Origin: an uncultured Streptococcus sp.
Lineage (GTDB): Bacteria > Bacillota > Bacilli > Lactobacillales > Streptococcaceae
Direction: 5' to 3'
Length of the DNA: 27,593 bases
Assembly (NCBI RefSeq): GCF_905372115.1
Contig: NZ_CAJPNR010000025.1
Location: 1-27,593, forward strand
Under the pieces are notes generated by a model. That model made no database searches, was not told the DNA's origin, and saw only the letters and a list, made by a program, of their open reading frames with translations. Positions within the stretch are counted from its first letter, which is position 1. Each line of letters opens with the position of its first letter. Positions 1 through 8,070 of the stretch are shown in pieces. The position numbers and the translations under genes were made by a program.

Positions 1-9
1 AGAGAAAAA

Positions 10-492
10 ATGGCTGAAAAAACTTATCCTATGACCCTAGAGGAAAAGGAAAAACTAGAAAAAGAATTAGAAGAATTGAAATTGGTGCGTCGTCCAGAAG
101 TGGTAGAGCGTATTAAGATTGCCCGCTCCTACGGCGATTTGTCAGAAAACAGTGAATACGAAGCTGCTAAGGACGAGCAGGCTTTTGTGGAAGGTCAGAT
201 TTCTAGTCTGGAAACCAAGATCCGCTACGCTGAGATTGTAAACAGTGACGCTGTAGCCAAGGATGAAGTAGCTATCGGAAAAACAGTTACCATCCAAGAA
301 GTAGGTGAAAGCGAAGAGGAAGTCTACATTATCGTTGGTTCTGCTGGTGCAGATGCTTTCGCAGGCAAGGTATCTAATGAAAGCCCGATTGGACAAGCTT
401 TGATTGGCAAGAAAACAGGTGATACTGCAACAGTCGAAACACCGGTTGGCAGCTACGACGTTAAAATTATCAAGGTTGAAAAAACCGTTTAA
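10..492 (+). CDS. greA: Transcription elongation factor GreA
   Basis: GreA rescues backtracked RNA polymerase by stimulating cleavage of the 3' end of the nascent RNA in the secondary channel. The 160-residue product is full length for the family. Residues 1 to about 75 form the charged antiparallel coiled coil, with the family pattern around 'ARSYGDLSENSEYEAAKD' (acidic tip residues D and E). The remainder is the C-terminal FKBP-like domain (for example 'ESPIGQALIGKKTGD'). The ATG at 10 is the natural start, although most of the ribosome site and all of the promoter lie outside the window. The gene is followed by its own intrinsic terminator, so it ends a transcript. Assignment is secure from sequence. 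Confidence 0.97.
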   Translation: MAEKTYPMTLEEKEKLEKELEELKLVRRPEVVERIKIARSYGDLSENSEYEAAKDEQAFVEGQISSLETKIRYAEIVNSDAVAKDEVAIGKTVTIQEVGESEEEVYIIVGSAGADAFAGKVSNESPIGQALIGKKTGDTATVETPVGSYDVKIIKVEKTV

Positions 493-502
493 TAAATACC
501 AA

Positions 503-534
503 AAGGAACTGGCTAGAAGACTGGTTCTTTTTTC
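503..534 (+). terminator. Intrinsic terminator of greA
   Basis: GAACTGG at about 506-512 pairs with CTGGTTC at about 521-527 (two G-U pairs) around a short loop. The stem is followed directly by a run of six T. It lies eleven bases after the greA stop. Confidence 0.8.
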
Positions 535-606
535 GTTTCTTTTAAGACAGAGAGTATAGGATGGATAAGAAGAGCAGGGGAAAAATAGAGAAAAGACAGA
601 TGGTTA

Positions 607-615
607 TGCTATAAT
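607..615 (+). promoter_or_regulatory. Extended -10 promoter of the relPRS operon
   Basis: TGCTATAAT is a perfect TGn extended -10, 30 bases before the relP ATG. No good -35 is visible 16-18 bases upstream, as is common for extended -10 promoters in streptococci. The relP ribosome site (GTAGGAGA) follows. Confidence 0.7.
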
Positions 616-645
616 GAGAATAAGCTAGAAAAGTAGGAGAACTGT

Positions 646-1266
646 ATGCAAGAGCAAGATATTTATGGGAAATATGGGGCCTACCTGCCCAAGATTTTAG
701 AGGATCTTAGTCAGCGTATTCAAGAGGCTAATGATCGAGTCAAGCGGGAAACAGGGCAGAAGCTTTTTGAGCATTTTAATGCACGGGTCAAGCAGGCAGC
801 CAGTATGGAAGAGAAATGTCGACGCAAGAATCTGCCTAGGGCGCCAGAGTCTGCCCTGAAAGAAATTCGTGATGCGATTGGGATTCGGATTGTTTGCGGT
901 TTTATTGAGGACATCTATCAGACTATTGAGGTGCTTCGTCAGCTGGAGGGCTGTGAGATTGTTCTGGAAAAGGACTATATCCGAGCTGCCAAGCCTAATG
1001 GGTATCGCTCCTACCACTTGATATTAGAGGTGGAGACTCCTTATGAGGACTGTCATGGTCAAAATCCCGGCCGCTATTTTGTGGAAATCCAGCTTCGAAC
1101 CATTGCTATGGATTCTTGGGCCAGCTTAGAGCATCAGATGAAGTACAAGCATGAGATTAAAGACAGCAAGCGGATTGTCCGTGAGCTGAAACGCTGTGCA
1201 GATGAGCTGGCGTCCTGCGATGTGACCATGCAGACCATCCGCAATTTGATTCGAGAAAGTGAGTGA
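646..1266 (+). CDS. relP: Small alarmone synthetase RelP
   Basis: A single-domain (p)ppGpp synthetase of 206 residues: it transfers pyrophosphate from ATP to GDP or GTP and makes the stringent-response alarmone without ribosome contact. The RelA/SpoT synthetase fold is shown by 'RDAIGIRIVCGFIEDIY' (about 76-92), the substrate loop 'KPNGYRSYH', and 'EIQLRTIAMDSWASLEH' followed by 'YKH', which carries the catalytic and Mg-binding acidic residues. There is no HD hydrolase, TGS or ACT domain, so it is not the long Rel protein. RelP rather than RelQ is chosen because the next two genes are a response regulator and kinase, the relPRS arrangement described in Streptococcus mutans. The ATG at 646 has GTAGGAGA upstream. 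The stop lies one base before the relR start, so the genes are coupled. Confidence 0.9.
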   Translation: MQEQDIYGKYGAYLPKILEDLSQRIQEANDRVKRETGQKLFEHFNARVKQAASMEEKCRRKNLPRAPESALKEIRDAIGIRIVCGFIEDIYQTIEVLRQLEGCEIVLEKDYIRAAKPNGYRSYHLILEVETPYEDCHGQNPGRYFVEIQLRTIAMDSWASLEHQMKYKHEIKDSKRIVRELKRCADELASCDVTMQTIRNLIRESE

Positions 1267-1267
1267 G

Positions 1268-1972
1268 ATGATGAAGATTTTATTAGCTGAAGATGAGCAG
1301 CAGCTGTCCCGTGTCCTGGAAACGGCGATGACCCATGAGGGCTATCAGGTTGATACAGCCTTTGATGGGCAAGAAGCTGTGGACTTGGCCAAGGAAAATG
1401 CTTATGACTTGATGATTCTGGATATCATGATGCCGGTTAAGACAGGCATTGAAGCCTTGAAAGAAATTCGCCAAACCGGCAATACGACCCACGTCATCAT
1501 GCTGACAGCTATGTCAGAGGTGGATGACAAGGTCACAGGGCTGGATGCCGGTGCAGATGATTATCTGACTAAGCCCTTCTCTCTGAAAGAGCTTCTGGCT
1601 CGCCTGCGCTCTATGTCCAGACGGGTAGCGACCTTCACCCCCAATTTGCTGCAGATTGGCCAAACGAGTCTCAATGTCGGAGAACATGAGCTTATTAGCT
1701 CCAACTCCATCCGCCTAGCCGGTAAGGAATCTAGAATGATGGAATTTCTCATGCTCAATGCCCAGAAGAGTCTTTCTACTCAGGAAATCTTCCACCATGT
1801 TTGGTCCAAAGACGAGGATGAGGATTTGGACGAAGGCTTCGTCTGGATTTATATTTCCTATTTGCGTCAGAAGCTGAAGGCTATTCATGCTGATCTTGCT
1901 ATCTTGGGTGAGGAAGGCGGCAGTTTCACTCTGGTGCTGCTGGAAGGAGATAGCCATGTTTCGGAAGCTTAA
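1268..1972 (+). CDS. relR: OmpR-type response regulator RelR
   Basis: DNA-binding response regulator of 234 residues. The receiver domain (about 1-120) has the acidic pocket E8-D9-E10, phospho-acceptor D52 in 'LMILDIMMP', T80 in 'MLTA' and K102 in 'YLTKPF'. A C-terminal winged helix (about 135-225) includes 'KESRMMEFLMLNA' and 'WIYISYLRQKL'. It is paired with the kinase immediately downstream and the alarmone synthetase upstream, so it is taken as RelR of the relPRS operon, where it is thought to control the operon itself. The start may be the ATG at 1268 or 1271; the GTG at 1259 inside relP is unlikely. The end overlaps the kinase start by 17 bases. Confidence 0.88.
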   Translation: MMKILLAEDEQQLSRVLETAMTHEGYQVDTAFDGQEAVDLAKENAYDLMILDIMMPVKTGIEALKEIRQTGNTTHVIMLTAMSEVDDKVTGLDAGADDYLTKPFSLKELLARLRSMSRRVATFTPNLLQIGQTSLNVGEHELISSNSIRLAGKESRMMEFLMLNAQKSLSTQEIFHHVWSKDEDEDLDEGFVWIYISYLRQKLKAIHADLAILGEEGGSFTLVLLEGDSHVSEA

Positions 1973-3191
1973 AATTCGGTTCATTCTGCTGGCTTCGGCA
2001 GCTATTGTCTGTATTTTGCTGACCATGATTGCTATCTTAAACTCCGTTCGCTTTCTGCAGACCAACGGAGAAATCCAAGCCGTTCTCAATATTCTATCTG
2101 CCAATAATGGAGATTTTCCCAGTGTAGAAGAAACGGCAGAGAGCTTGCAAAACGACCGTATCACCATTGATACCATCTACCAATACCGCTATTTCAGTGT
2201 GGTCTATAAGGAAGACAAAACACTTTACTCCACCAACTTAGACCATCTTTCCAATCTATCTAAGGAGCAGGCGCTCAGCTATGCAAATAAGGTGATTAAG
2301 AACAGCCGCAGCAGTGGGGTTTTTAAGGTAGGCAGTCAATTTTATTCCTACCAGATAACGCAGGATTCCAAGAGTAAGCGCTATTTACTGGTGGTCTTAG
2401 ATTCGACCAATTACCTCGAAAGCCGCAATGACTTTTTCTGGCTGTCTATCCAGTTGTGCTTCTATAGCTTTATTTTCTTTGTCTTGGTCGTGTCTGGATT
2501 TTCCAACTTTGCCATCCGTCCCTATATCAAAAACTATGAAAACCAAAAGCGTTTTATCACTAATGCGGGCCATGAACTGAAGACGCCATTGGCCATCATC
2601 TCAGCCAATACGGAGCTGCAAGAGCTGATGACTGGCGAAAATGAATGGACAGAAAGCACCAAGGACCAGGTCAAGCGCCTCAGTAATCTAATCAATCAAA
2701 TGGTCGTTCTGGCCCGTTTGGAAGAGCAGCCAGATGTTACTTTGGTAGATGTGAATTTCTCAGAAGTTGTCAAAAAAGTGGCTGGGAACTTCAAGTCTGT
2801 CATCGAGAAGGCAGGCAAGAAGTACGAGATCAAGCTGCAGGAAGATATCCATGTCAAGGCAACTGAAGATGAACTCTATGAATTGGTCAGTATCCTGATT
2901 GACAATGCCTGCAAGTATTGTGACGAAGATGGGCAAATTTTTGTCACCTTGACCAAGGCTAAGCGCGGGAAACGAGCCCGTCTGACGGTAGCTAATAGCT
3001 ATGCTGATGGTAAAAATGTTGATTACAGTCGTTTCTTTGACCGTTTCTATCGCGAAGACGAATCGCACAATCAGAAGCAGCCTGGCTACGGGATTGGCCT
3101 ATCCATGGCAGAAAGTCTGGTGCGGATTTTCAAGGGCAGGATTTGGGTTTCGTATAAGAAGGGCTTGATTGGCTTTACTGTTTTATTGTGA
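1956..3191 (+). CDS. relS: Sensor histidine kinase RelS
   Basis: Membrane sensor kinase of 411 residues that phosphorylates the adjacent regulator. Two membrane segments (about 8-29 and 166-190) enclose an extracytoplasmic sensor of roughly 135 residues. The dimerisation box 'NAGHELKTPLA' places the phospho-acceptor at H206. The ATPase domain has the N box 'ILIDNACKYCDEDG', an F box 'FFDRFYREDES' and the G box 'GYGIGLSMAES'. Start ATG 1956 has GGAAGGAG upstream and overlaps relR; an upstream in-frame start inside relR would add an implausible tail. What it senses cannot be read from the sequence; in S. mutans the system has been linked to oxidative stress and competence-related signals. Confidence 0.88.
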   Translation: MFRKLKIRFILLASAAIVCILLTMIAILNSVRFLQTNGEIQAVLNILSANNGDFPSVEETAESLQNDRITIDTIYQYRYFSVVYKEDKTLYSTNLDHLSNLSKEQALSYANKVIKNSRSSGVFKVGSQFYSYQITQDSKSKRYLLVVLDSTNYLESRNDFFWLSIQLCFYSFIFFVLVVSGFSNFAIRPYIKNYENQKRFITNAGHELKTPLAIISANTELQELMTGENEWTESTKDQVKRLSNLINQMVVLARLEEQPDVTLVDVNFSEVVKKVAGNFKSVIEKAGKKYEIKLQEDIHVKATEDELYELVSILIDNACKYCDEDGQIFVTLTKAKRGKRARLTVANSYADGKNVDYSRFFDRFYREDESHNQKQPGYGIGLSMAESLVRIFKGRIWVSYKKGLIGFTVLL

Positions 3192-3270
3192 TAGAGTCAC
3201 CTCGTTCATCAGTTATTGCTTTGTTTGCTGAGCTTTTTGTATCGACGATGCGGAGTTTTACCTGAGATTA

Positions 3271-3306
3271 AAAAATTCTTCTAGTATTAGCTAGAAGAAT
3301 TTTTCT
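3271..3306. terminator. Bidirectional terminator between relS and yidC
   Basis: AAATTCTTCTAG pairs perfectly with CTAGAAGAATTT around a six-base loop. A T run follows on the plus strand and an A run precedes it, so it can end both converging transcripts. Confidence 0.88.
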
Positions 3307-4230
3307 TTATCTTGACCGTTGCTTACCAGCATTGCGGTTCTTTTTCTTTTTGTTCTTTTGCTCAATAGCCGGCTGAGCTTTTGGAGTGACATCTTTAGCC
3401 CGGCTAGCTTTTTTCAAACCTTTAGGAGGATTTTTTTCAAATTCCTCTGCTACCTGTTTTCTCAAGCGAGGTCGAATGATGTAGTTGATGATAAATTGCT
3501 GGATGATTTGGATAAATCCACCGACTACCCAGTAGAGAGTAACTGCAGCAGGGGAGAAGAAAGAGAAACCGACAATCATGATAGGACTCATATAAGAAGC
3601 CTGTTTCATGCTGTTTCTTTGAGTTTCATCTTCAATACCATGCAGAGAGAGCACCGACTGGATATAGTAGAGGATACCGACAATGGCAGTCAAAGCCAAG
3701 TCGCTTTTGGCCAGGTCTTTAATCCAGAGGAAGGAACTGCCTGCAACCCCTTGAGTATACTGGGCTGCAAAGAAGAGGGCTGAGAAGAAAGGCATTTGGA
3801 TGAGCAGAGGCAGACAGCCTATACCGCCAAACATGCTGAGTCCATTCTCTTTTTGAGCAGCCATCAGTTCTTGCTGAGCCTGCATTTTCTCTTCCTGAGT
3901 TTCAGCATTTTTGATTCGCTCTTGGATTGGGGCAAAAATCGGCTTAAAGTAGTTCATCTTTTCAGACTGAAGCGTTGCCTTCCAAGACTGATAGATTCCC
4001 AGCGGCAGAATGATAATCCGCACGATGAGCGTAACGATAATAATCGCCAGACCATAACCCAGACCTGAATTCTTGGCAAAGAATTGGATACCATCCGCCA
4101 TAGGCTGACCAATCACGTCCCAGATCAGACCAGAAGGATTGCCGGCCTTGTCGCGGCCCACACAGCCAGACAGGAAAAGAAGCGCAGCCAGTCCCATACC
4201 GGAGAATAAAAAGCGTTTGAAATGTTTCAC
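3307..4230 (-). CDS. yidC: Membrane protein insertase YidC (YidC2 type)
   Basis: YidC/Oxa1 insertase that moves proteins from ribosome or Sec into the membrane. The product is 307 residues. It begins with a lipoprotein signal ending in the lipobox 'LSGC' (acylated Cys about 23). The Oxa core has 'GYGLAIIIVTLIVRIIILPL', whose Arg lies in the hydrophilic groove, 'GCLPLLIQMPFFSALFFAA', and later hydrophobic helices including 'TLYWVVGGFIQIIQQ'. The last 60 residues are a long Lys/Arg-rich tail (many K from about 255 on), the mark of streptococcal YidC2, which binds ribosomes. The start is GTG at 4230 with AAAGGA nine bases upstream; the nearby ATG is out of frame and stops after three codons. Confidence 0.93.
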   Translation of the reverse strand: MKHFKRFLFSGMGLAALLFLSGCVGRDKAGNPSGLIWDVIGQPMADGIQFFAKNSGLGYGLAIIIVTLIVRIIILPLGIYQSWKATLQSEKMNYFKPIFAPIQERIKNAETQEEKMQAQQELMAAQKENGLSMFGGIGCLPLLIQMPFFSALFFAAQYTQGVAGSSFLWIKDLAKSDLALTAIVGILYYIQSVLSLHGIEDETQRNSMKQASYMSPIMIVGFSFFSPAAVTLYWVVGGFIQIIQQFIINYIIRPRLRKQVAEEFEKNPPKGLKKASRAKDVTPKAQPAIEQKNKKKKNRNAGKQRSR

Positions 4231-4269
4231 GAGTTCATATCCTTTGTTTCTAAAAAATAATACCTATCT

Positions 4270-4298
4270 ATTCTACTGTTTTTTTGCAAAATATACAA
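4270..4298 (-). promoter_or_regulatory. Promoter of yidC
   Basis: On the minus strand, -35 TTGTAT (4298-4293) and -10 TAGAAT (4275-4270) are separated by 17 bases, about 40 bases before the yidC start codon. So yidC can be transcribed apart from the acylphosphatase upstream. Confidence 0.6.
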
Positions 4299-4311
4299 TA
4301 GTTCTGCAGAC

Positions 4312-4590
4312 CTAATTTGAAATTTTAAAGTCAGGATAGGAGTCGAAATTAGCCATGGTCACATCCAAATAGCTGACCTTAGAAAAAGGTGTCGGTCCCT
4401 TGCGGATTTCTTGGATAAATTTGGCCATCAGAGCTGGCTCATCAGCCTGAGCCAGAATGCCAACAGTCCCGTCGTCGTTGTTCCAGACCCGGCCGGTAAT
4501 ACCACCGATTTCCAGCGCTAGAGAATAGACTCCCCAGCGGAATCCAACCCCTTGTACCCGTCCTTGAGCTATCATTTTTACTTTCTGCAT
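4312..4590 (-). CDS. acyP: Acylphosphatase
   Basis: Small cytosolic enzyme (92 residues) that hydrolyses carboxyl-phosphate bonds such as acetyl phosphate. The diagnostic loop 'GRVQGVGFR' supplies phosphate-binding R18, and 'GRVWNNDDG' supplies the catalytic Asn (about 37). Length matches the family (about 90). Ribosome site AAAGGAGG lies nine bases upstream of ATG 4590. It is followed on the same strand, 81 bases later, by yidC with its own promoter. Confidence 0.94.
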   Translation of the reverse strand: MQKVKMIAQGRVQGVGFRWGVYSLALEIGGITGRVWNNDDGTVGILAQADEPALMAKFIQEIRKGPTPFSKVSYLDVTMANFDSYPDFKISN

Positions 4591-4659
4591 GGCGTCCTCC
4601 TTTAGTGAGCGGACCGAGGGGATTTAAGCCCTCAGTATGAGTGCAAGTCTGCTAAATTG

Positions 4660-4674
4660 TGGTATAATGTTCTT
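4660..4674 (+). promoter_or_regulatory. Extended -10 promoter placing +1 at the trmH-family ATG
   Basis: TGGTATAAT (4660-4668) is a perfect extended -10. The first base of the ATG (4675) is seven bases after the last base of the hexamer, the usual +1 position. No ribosome site fits in between. The message should be leaderless. Confidence 0.7.
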
Positions 4675-5415
4675 ATGAATATTATAACCTCAAAAGTCAA
4701 TAATGTGGTAAAAAAAGCTAAAAAACTTCATCACAAAAAATACCGCAAGGATTCTTATTTAATCGAGGGCTGGCATTTATTTGAGGAAGCTGTCAGCAGC
4801 GGGGCAGAGCTGATTCGGATTTTTGCTTTAGCGGAATATGCAGAGCGATTAGCTGATTTTTCTCAGGTAATCTTTATCAGTCCAGAGATTTTAGCAGATT
4901 TAGCTGATAGTAAGACGCCACAGGGCATTGTCGCAGAAGTGGCTTTTAAAAGGGAAGAAATACCATCGGGGTTAAGTGGACGCTATCTTTTCTTGGAGGA
5001 TGTTCAGGATCCAGGTAATGTCGGCACCATCATTCGGACCGCGGATGCAGCTGGCTTTGATGGGGTTTTCATCTCTCGTTTGTCAGCAGATATCTATAAC
5101 TTAAAAACGTTGCGCTCTATGCAGGGGAGCCATTTTCATCTGCCAGTTTATCGGATGGATACAGCTGATTTTATTAGGCTGGCTCAGTCTTCCAGTCTGT
5201 CAATTCTGGCGTCGACCTTGTCGTCAACATCTATCGATTACAGAGAGGTGGATAGTAAAGAGAGCTTTGCTCTAGTCATGGGCAATGAAGGGCAGGGAAT
5301 TAGTCCAGAAATGACGGCAGCAGCTGATGTTCTGGTCCATATTTCCATGAAGGGACAGGCAGAAAGTCTCAATGTTGCTGTCGCTGCGGGTATTTTAATC
5401 TTTCATTTAAGCTAA
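4675..5415 (+). CDS. TrmH/SpoU family RNA 2'-O-methyltransferase
   Basis: SAM-dependent ribose methyltransferase of 246 residues acting on rRNA or tRNA; the exact nucleotide cannot be told. Residues 1 to about 90 are the substrate-binding domain ('KKYRKDSYLIEGWHLFEEAV'). The rest is the knotted SPOUT domain with motif 1 'DPGNVGTIIRTADAAGF' (catalytic Arg), motif 2 'LVMGNEGQGIS' and motif 3 'SLNVAVAAGI'. The ATG at 4675 fits the family N-terminus ('MNIITSKVNNVVKKAKKLH'). A TTG 18 bases upstream overlaps the -10 box and is rejected. The gene is divergent from the acylphosphatase and appears to be translated without a leader. Confidence 0.92.
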   Translation: MNIITSKVNNVVKKAKKLHHKKYRKDSYLIEGWHLFEEAVSSGAELIRIFALAEYAERLADFSQVIFISPEILADLADSKTPQGIVAEVAFKREEIPSGLSGRYLFLEDVQDPGNVGTIIRTADAAGFDGVFISRLSADIYNLKTLRSMQGSHFHLPVYRMDTADFIRLAQSSSLSILASTLSSTSIDYREVDSKESFALVMGNEGQGISPEMTAAADVLVHISMKGQAESLNVAVAAGILIFHLS

Positions 5416-5459
5416 AAATCAGAAAAAGAGATATAATAGTTGGCAAGGGAGGTGATTCT

Positions 5460-5951
5460 ATGCCTTACAAAAAGGACGAGGAATTTATGGCCTATGTTGG
5501 ACACTTGATTGAAAAGCCCAGTGTTCAGCGCCTGAAAGAAATTCCCCATCATATTCATTCCAATAGACTTGAACATTCTATCAATGTAAGTTATACTAGT
5601 TACAGAATTGCCAAAAAATTTGGCTGGAATGCCCGCAGCACGGCACGCGGTGCCCTGCTTCATGACTTATTCTACTATGATTGGCGTGTGACCAAGTTTA
5701 AGAAGAGTCATGCTTGGGTTCATCCGAGGCTGGCAGTTCGCAATGCTCGTAAGATTACCAAGCTCAATAAGGTCGAAGAGGACATTATCGTCAAGCATAT
5801 GTGGGGCCTGACTTTGGCACCGCCTCGCTACAAAGAGTCATTCGTTGTGACGATGGTGGACAAGTATTGGGCCGTCAAAGAAGCAACGGCACCTTGGAGA
5901 CGCAAGGGCGGTAATCGCAAGCTCTTTCATCGAAAGATGCTGAAACCGTAA
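5460..5951 (+). CDS. HD-domain phosphohydrolase-like protein
   Basis: Predicted metal-dependent phosphohydrolase of 163 residues; substrate unknown. The HD signature is readable as H39 ('NRLEHSINV'), H68-D69 ('GALLHDLFYYDW'), H88 ('WVHPRLA'), H113 ('IVKHMW') and D134 ('TMVDKYWAV'). This is the metal-ligand set of HD enzymes, including extra histidines that allow a second metal. There are no membrane segments. The ATG at 5460 has a near-perfect ribosome site, GGGAGGTGA. A TATAAT at 5432-5437 may give it its own promoter, but no -35 is evident. It sits 44 bases after the RNA methyltransferase. Confidence 0.85.
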   Translation: MPYKKDEEFMAYVGHLIEKPSVQRLKEIPHHIHSNRLEHSINVSYTSYRIAKKFGWNARSTARGALLHDLFYYDWRVTKFKKSHAWVHPRLAVRNARKITKLNKVEEDIIVKHMWGLTLAPPRYKESFVVTMVDKYWAVKEATAPWRRKGGNRKLFHRKMLKP

Positions 5952-5976
5952 ATGTTTTATTATAAAAGGAGTAACT

Positions 5977-6660
5977 ATGAATCATTCTATTATTCAAGAT
6001 CAATCAGATATTAATTCTTTCTATGCCAAGATTTATTCTATCGTTGGTGTCGGTATCGGAATCTCAGCAATCGTATCCCTCTTGATGCTGAACTTCTTTC
6101 AGGACATTATTATCTCTGTTCTGACAGGCTCCACTTGGATTTTCTATGCGGCTATTGCAGTTGAGTTTATCCTTGTGTTGGTAGCATCTGGAACTGCTCG
6201 GAGCAATAGCCCAGCGGCGTTGCCTATGTTTTTAGCTTATTCAGCCATCAATGGTTTTACCTTAAGTATTATCATGGCCCTGTATCTTCAGTCAACTGTT
6301 CTCTTAGCCTTTCTGACAACGACCGTGATGTTCTTTGCTATGGGCTTCATCGGCAAGGTGACCAAGAAGGATCTTTCTGGAATGGGCAGAGCTTGTATGG
6401 CCGGTTTGATTGGTATTATCGCTGCTAGCGTCCTTAATATCTTCTTGAGAAGCAGTGGCTTGGACTTTATCATCAGTATCGTTGGTGTCCTTATTTTCTC
6501 AGGACTCATCGCTTGGGACAATCAGAAGATTCGCTACGTCTATGAGCAGACCAATGGCAATCCAGGAAATGGCTGGGCAATTTCGCTGGCTCTGCACCTA
6601 TATCTGGACTTCATTAATCTCTTCCTCAGCTTGCTGCGTATTTTTGGAAGAAACAAATAA
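5977..6660 (+). CDS. BI-1 (Bax inhibitor-1)/YccA family membrane protein
   Basis: Polytopic membrane protein of 227 residues with seven hydrophobic segments: about 20-42, 50-72, 80-95, 103-122, 135-155, 160-180 and a re-entrant C-terminal stretch. The family C-terminal signature is present as 'IAWDNQKIRYVYE', whose Asp contributes to the pH-sensitive latch described in the Bacillus BI-1 homologue YetJ, a calcium-leak channel. Its role in streptococci is not known. ATG 5977 has AAAGGAG upstream. It is followed by a strong terminator. Confidence 0.9.
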   Translation: MNHSIIQDQSDINSFYAKIYSIVGVGIGISAIVSLLMLNFFQDIIISVLTGSTWIFYAAIAVEFILVLVASGTARSNSPAALPMFLAYSAINGFTLSIIMALYLQSTVLLAFLTTTVMFFAMGFIGKVTKKDLSGMGRACMAGLIGIIAASVLNIFLRSSGLDFIISIVGVLIFSGLIAWDNQKIRYVYEQTNGNPGNGWAISLALHLYLDFINLFLSLLRIFGRNK

Positions 6661-6677
6661 CTCAGCTAAATAAGACT

Positions 6678-6710
6678 CAAGCATTGGGCGCTTGCCCAGT
6701 GCTTTTTGTT
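6678..6710 (+). terminator. Intrinsic terminator after the BI-1 gene
   Basis: AGCATTGGGC pairs with GCCCAGTGCT (ten pairs, one G-U) around a four-base loop, followed by TTTTTG. Confidence 0.9.
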
Positions 6711-6734
6711 TCTCCTATGGATTTATGGTATAAT
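6706..6734 (+). promoter_or_regulatory. Promoter of lysA
   Basis: -35 TTGTTT (6706-6711), 17-base spacer, -10 TATAAT (6729-6734) preceded by TG. The -35 overlaps the T run of the upstream terminator. Confidence 0.75.
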
Positions 6735-6763
6735 AAATCCAGCAAATAGAAAGTGAGAACAGT

Positions 6764-8014
6764 ATGAAAACTCCTTTTGTCAGTCGTGAAAAGTTAGCTG
6801 AGATTACGGATCAGTTTCCAACCCCTTTCCATCTTTATGACGAGAAGGGAATTCGGGAAAGAGCGCGTGCCCTGCATGAGGCCTTTTCTTGGAATCCAGG
6901 TTTTAAAGAATATTTTGCCGTTAAGGCCACTCCCAATCCTGCTATTTTAAAAATCCTCAAAGAAGAAGGCTGCGGGGTGGACTGTGCTAGCTATGTCGAA
7001 CTGCTCATGAGCCAAAAGCTGGGCTTTGCTGGACAGGATATCATGTTTTCGTCCAATAACACACCAGCTGAGGACTTTCAGTTTGCGCGTGACCTTGGAG
7101 CGACTATCAATCTGGATGCCTATGAAGATGTAGCTTTTCTAAAGGAAGCCGCTGGTATTCCCAAGGTCATTTCCTGCCGTTACAACCCTGGCGGTGTCTT
7201 TGAGCTGGGAACCAGCATTATGGATAATCCAGAAGAAGCTAAGTTTGGTATGACCAAGGACCAGCTGATTCAGGCTTTCAAAGAGCTCAAGGAGTTGGGA
7301 GCTGAGAAGTTTGGCATTCATGCTCTCTTGGCCTCAAATACTGTCAGCAATGACTACTATCCTGAACTGGCCCGTCAGCTTTTTGAGCTGGCTGTAGAAG
7401 TAGTGGCTGAGACAGGAGTTGAGCTGGACTTTATCAATCTATCTGGCGGTGTCGGCATTAATTATCAACCTGATGGCGAGGAAAATGACATTGCGGTCAT
7501 TGGCCAAGGAGTTCGTCAGGCCTATGAAGCTATTCTAACTCCAGCTGGCCTAGGACAGGTCAAGATTTATACGGAGTTAGGTCGCTTTATGTTAGCGCCT
7601 TTTGGCTTGCTGGTCACCAAGGTTACCCATAAGAAACAAACCTACCGAACCTATCTGGGGGTGGACGCCTCTGCGGTCAATCTGTTGCGTCCTGCCATGT
7701 ACGGTTCTTACCACCACATTACTAATATGGATCGACCTGAGAGTGAGACAGAAATTGTGGATGTTGTCGGCAGCCTCTGCGAGAATAACGACAAATTCGC
7801 CATTAATCGCCCGCTGCCCGTCAGTCAAATCGGTGATACACTGGTGATTCACGATACGGGTGCCCATGGTTTCTCTATGGGTTATCAGTACAATGCCAAG
7901 CTCCGCTCCAGCGAAATTCTCTTGGAGCAAGAGGGCAATGTTCGCATGATTCGTCGGGCTGAAAAACCAGAAGATTATTTTGCGACACTGTATGGCTTTG
8001 ATTTTGAAAAATAG
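6764..8014 (+). CDS. lysA: Diaminopimelate decarboxylase
   Basis: PLP enzyme converting meso-diaminopimelate to L-lysine, the last step of the pathway; streptococci need lysine for the peptidoglycan stem peptide as well as protein. The 416 residues follow the alanine-racemase-like TIM barrel plus beta-domain plan. PLP lysine is K54 in 'EYFAVKATPNP', the phosphate-binding glycine loop is 'NLSGGVGIN', 'IYTELGRFM' takes the place of the usual EPGR motif, and 'GSLCENNDKFA' and 'HDTGAHGFSMGYQYN' are the C-terminal active-site strands. The TELGR variant departs from the most common LysA form, so another group-IV decarboxylase such as a carboxynorspermidine-type enzyme is a remote alternative. The gene has its own promoter. 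Confidence 0.87.
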   Translation: MKTPFVSREKLAEITDQFPTPFHLYDEKGIRERARALHEAFSWNPGFKEYFAVKATPNPAILKILKEEGCGVDCASYVELLMSQKLGFAGQDIMFSSNNTPAEDFQFARDLGATINLDAYEDVAFLKEAAGIPKVISCRYNPGGVFELGTSIMDNPEEAKFGMTKDQLIQAFKELKELGAEKFGIHALLASNTVSNDYYPELARQLFELAVEVVAETGVELDFINLSGGVGINYQPDGEENDIAVIGQGVRQAYEAILTPAGLGQVKIYTELGRFMLAPFGLLVTKVTHKKQTYRTYLGVDASAVNLLRPAMYGSYHHITNMDRPESETEIVDVVGSLCENNDKFAINRPLPVSQIGDTLVIHDTGAHGFSMGYQYNAKLRSSEILLEQEGNVRMIRRAEKPEDYFATLYGFDFEK

Positions 8015-8031
8015 AGAAAATTTGATATAAT
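8004..8031 (+). promoter_or_regulatory. Promoter of the yneF-like gene
   Basis: TTGAAA (8004-8009), 16-base spacer, TATAAT (8026-8031) with upstream TG. The -35 lies inside the last codons of lysA. Confidence 0.72.
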
Positions 8032-8070
8032 GAAGAGCAATGTAAAAATGGAAATAGAGGAGTTCTTGAT

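Noticed and set aside
1887..1955. N-terminal extension of RelS from the first in-frame ATG
   Set aside because: It lies wholly within relR, has no ribosome site and would put a non-family tail before the first membrane helix.
3192..3270. Possible small gene between relS and the terminator
   Set aside because: No frame with a start and ribosome site is present; it is the 3' end of the relS transcript.
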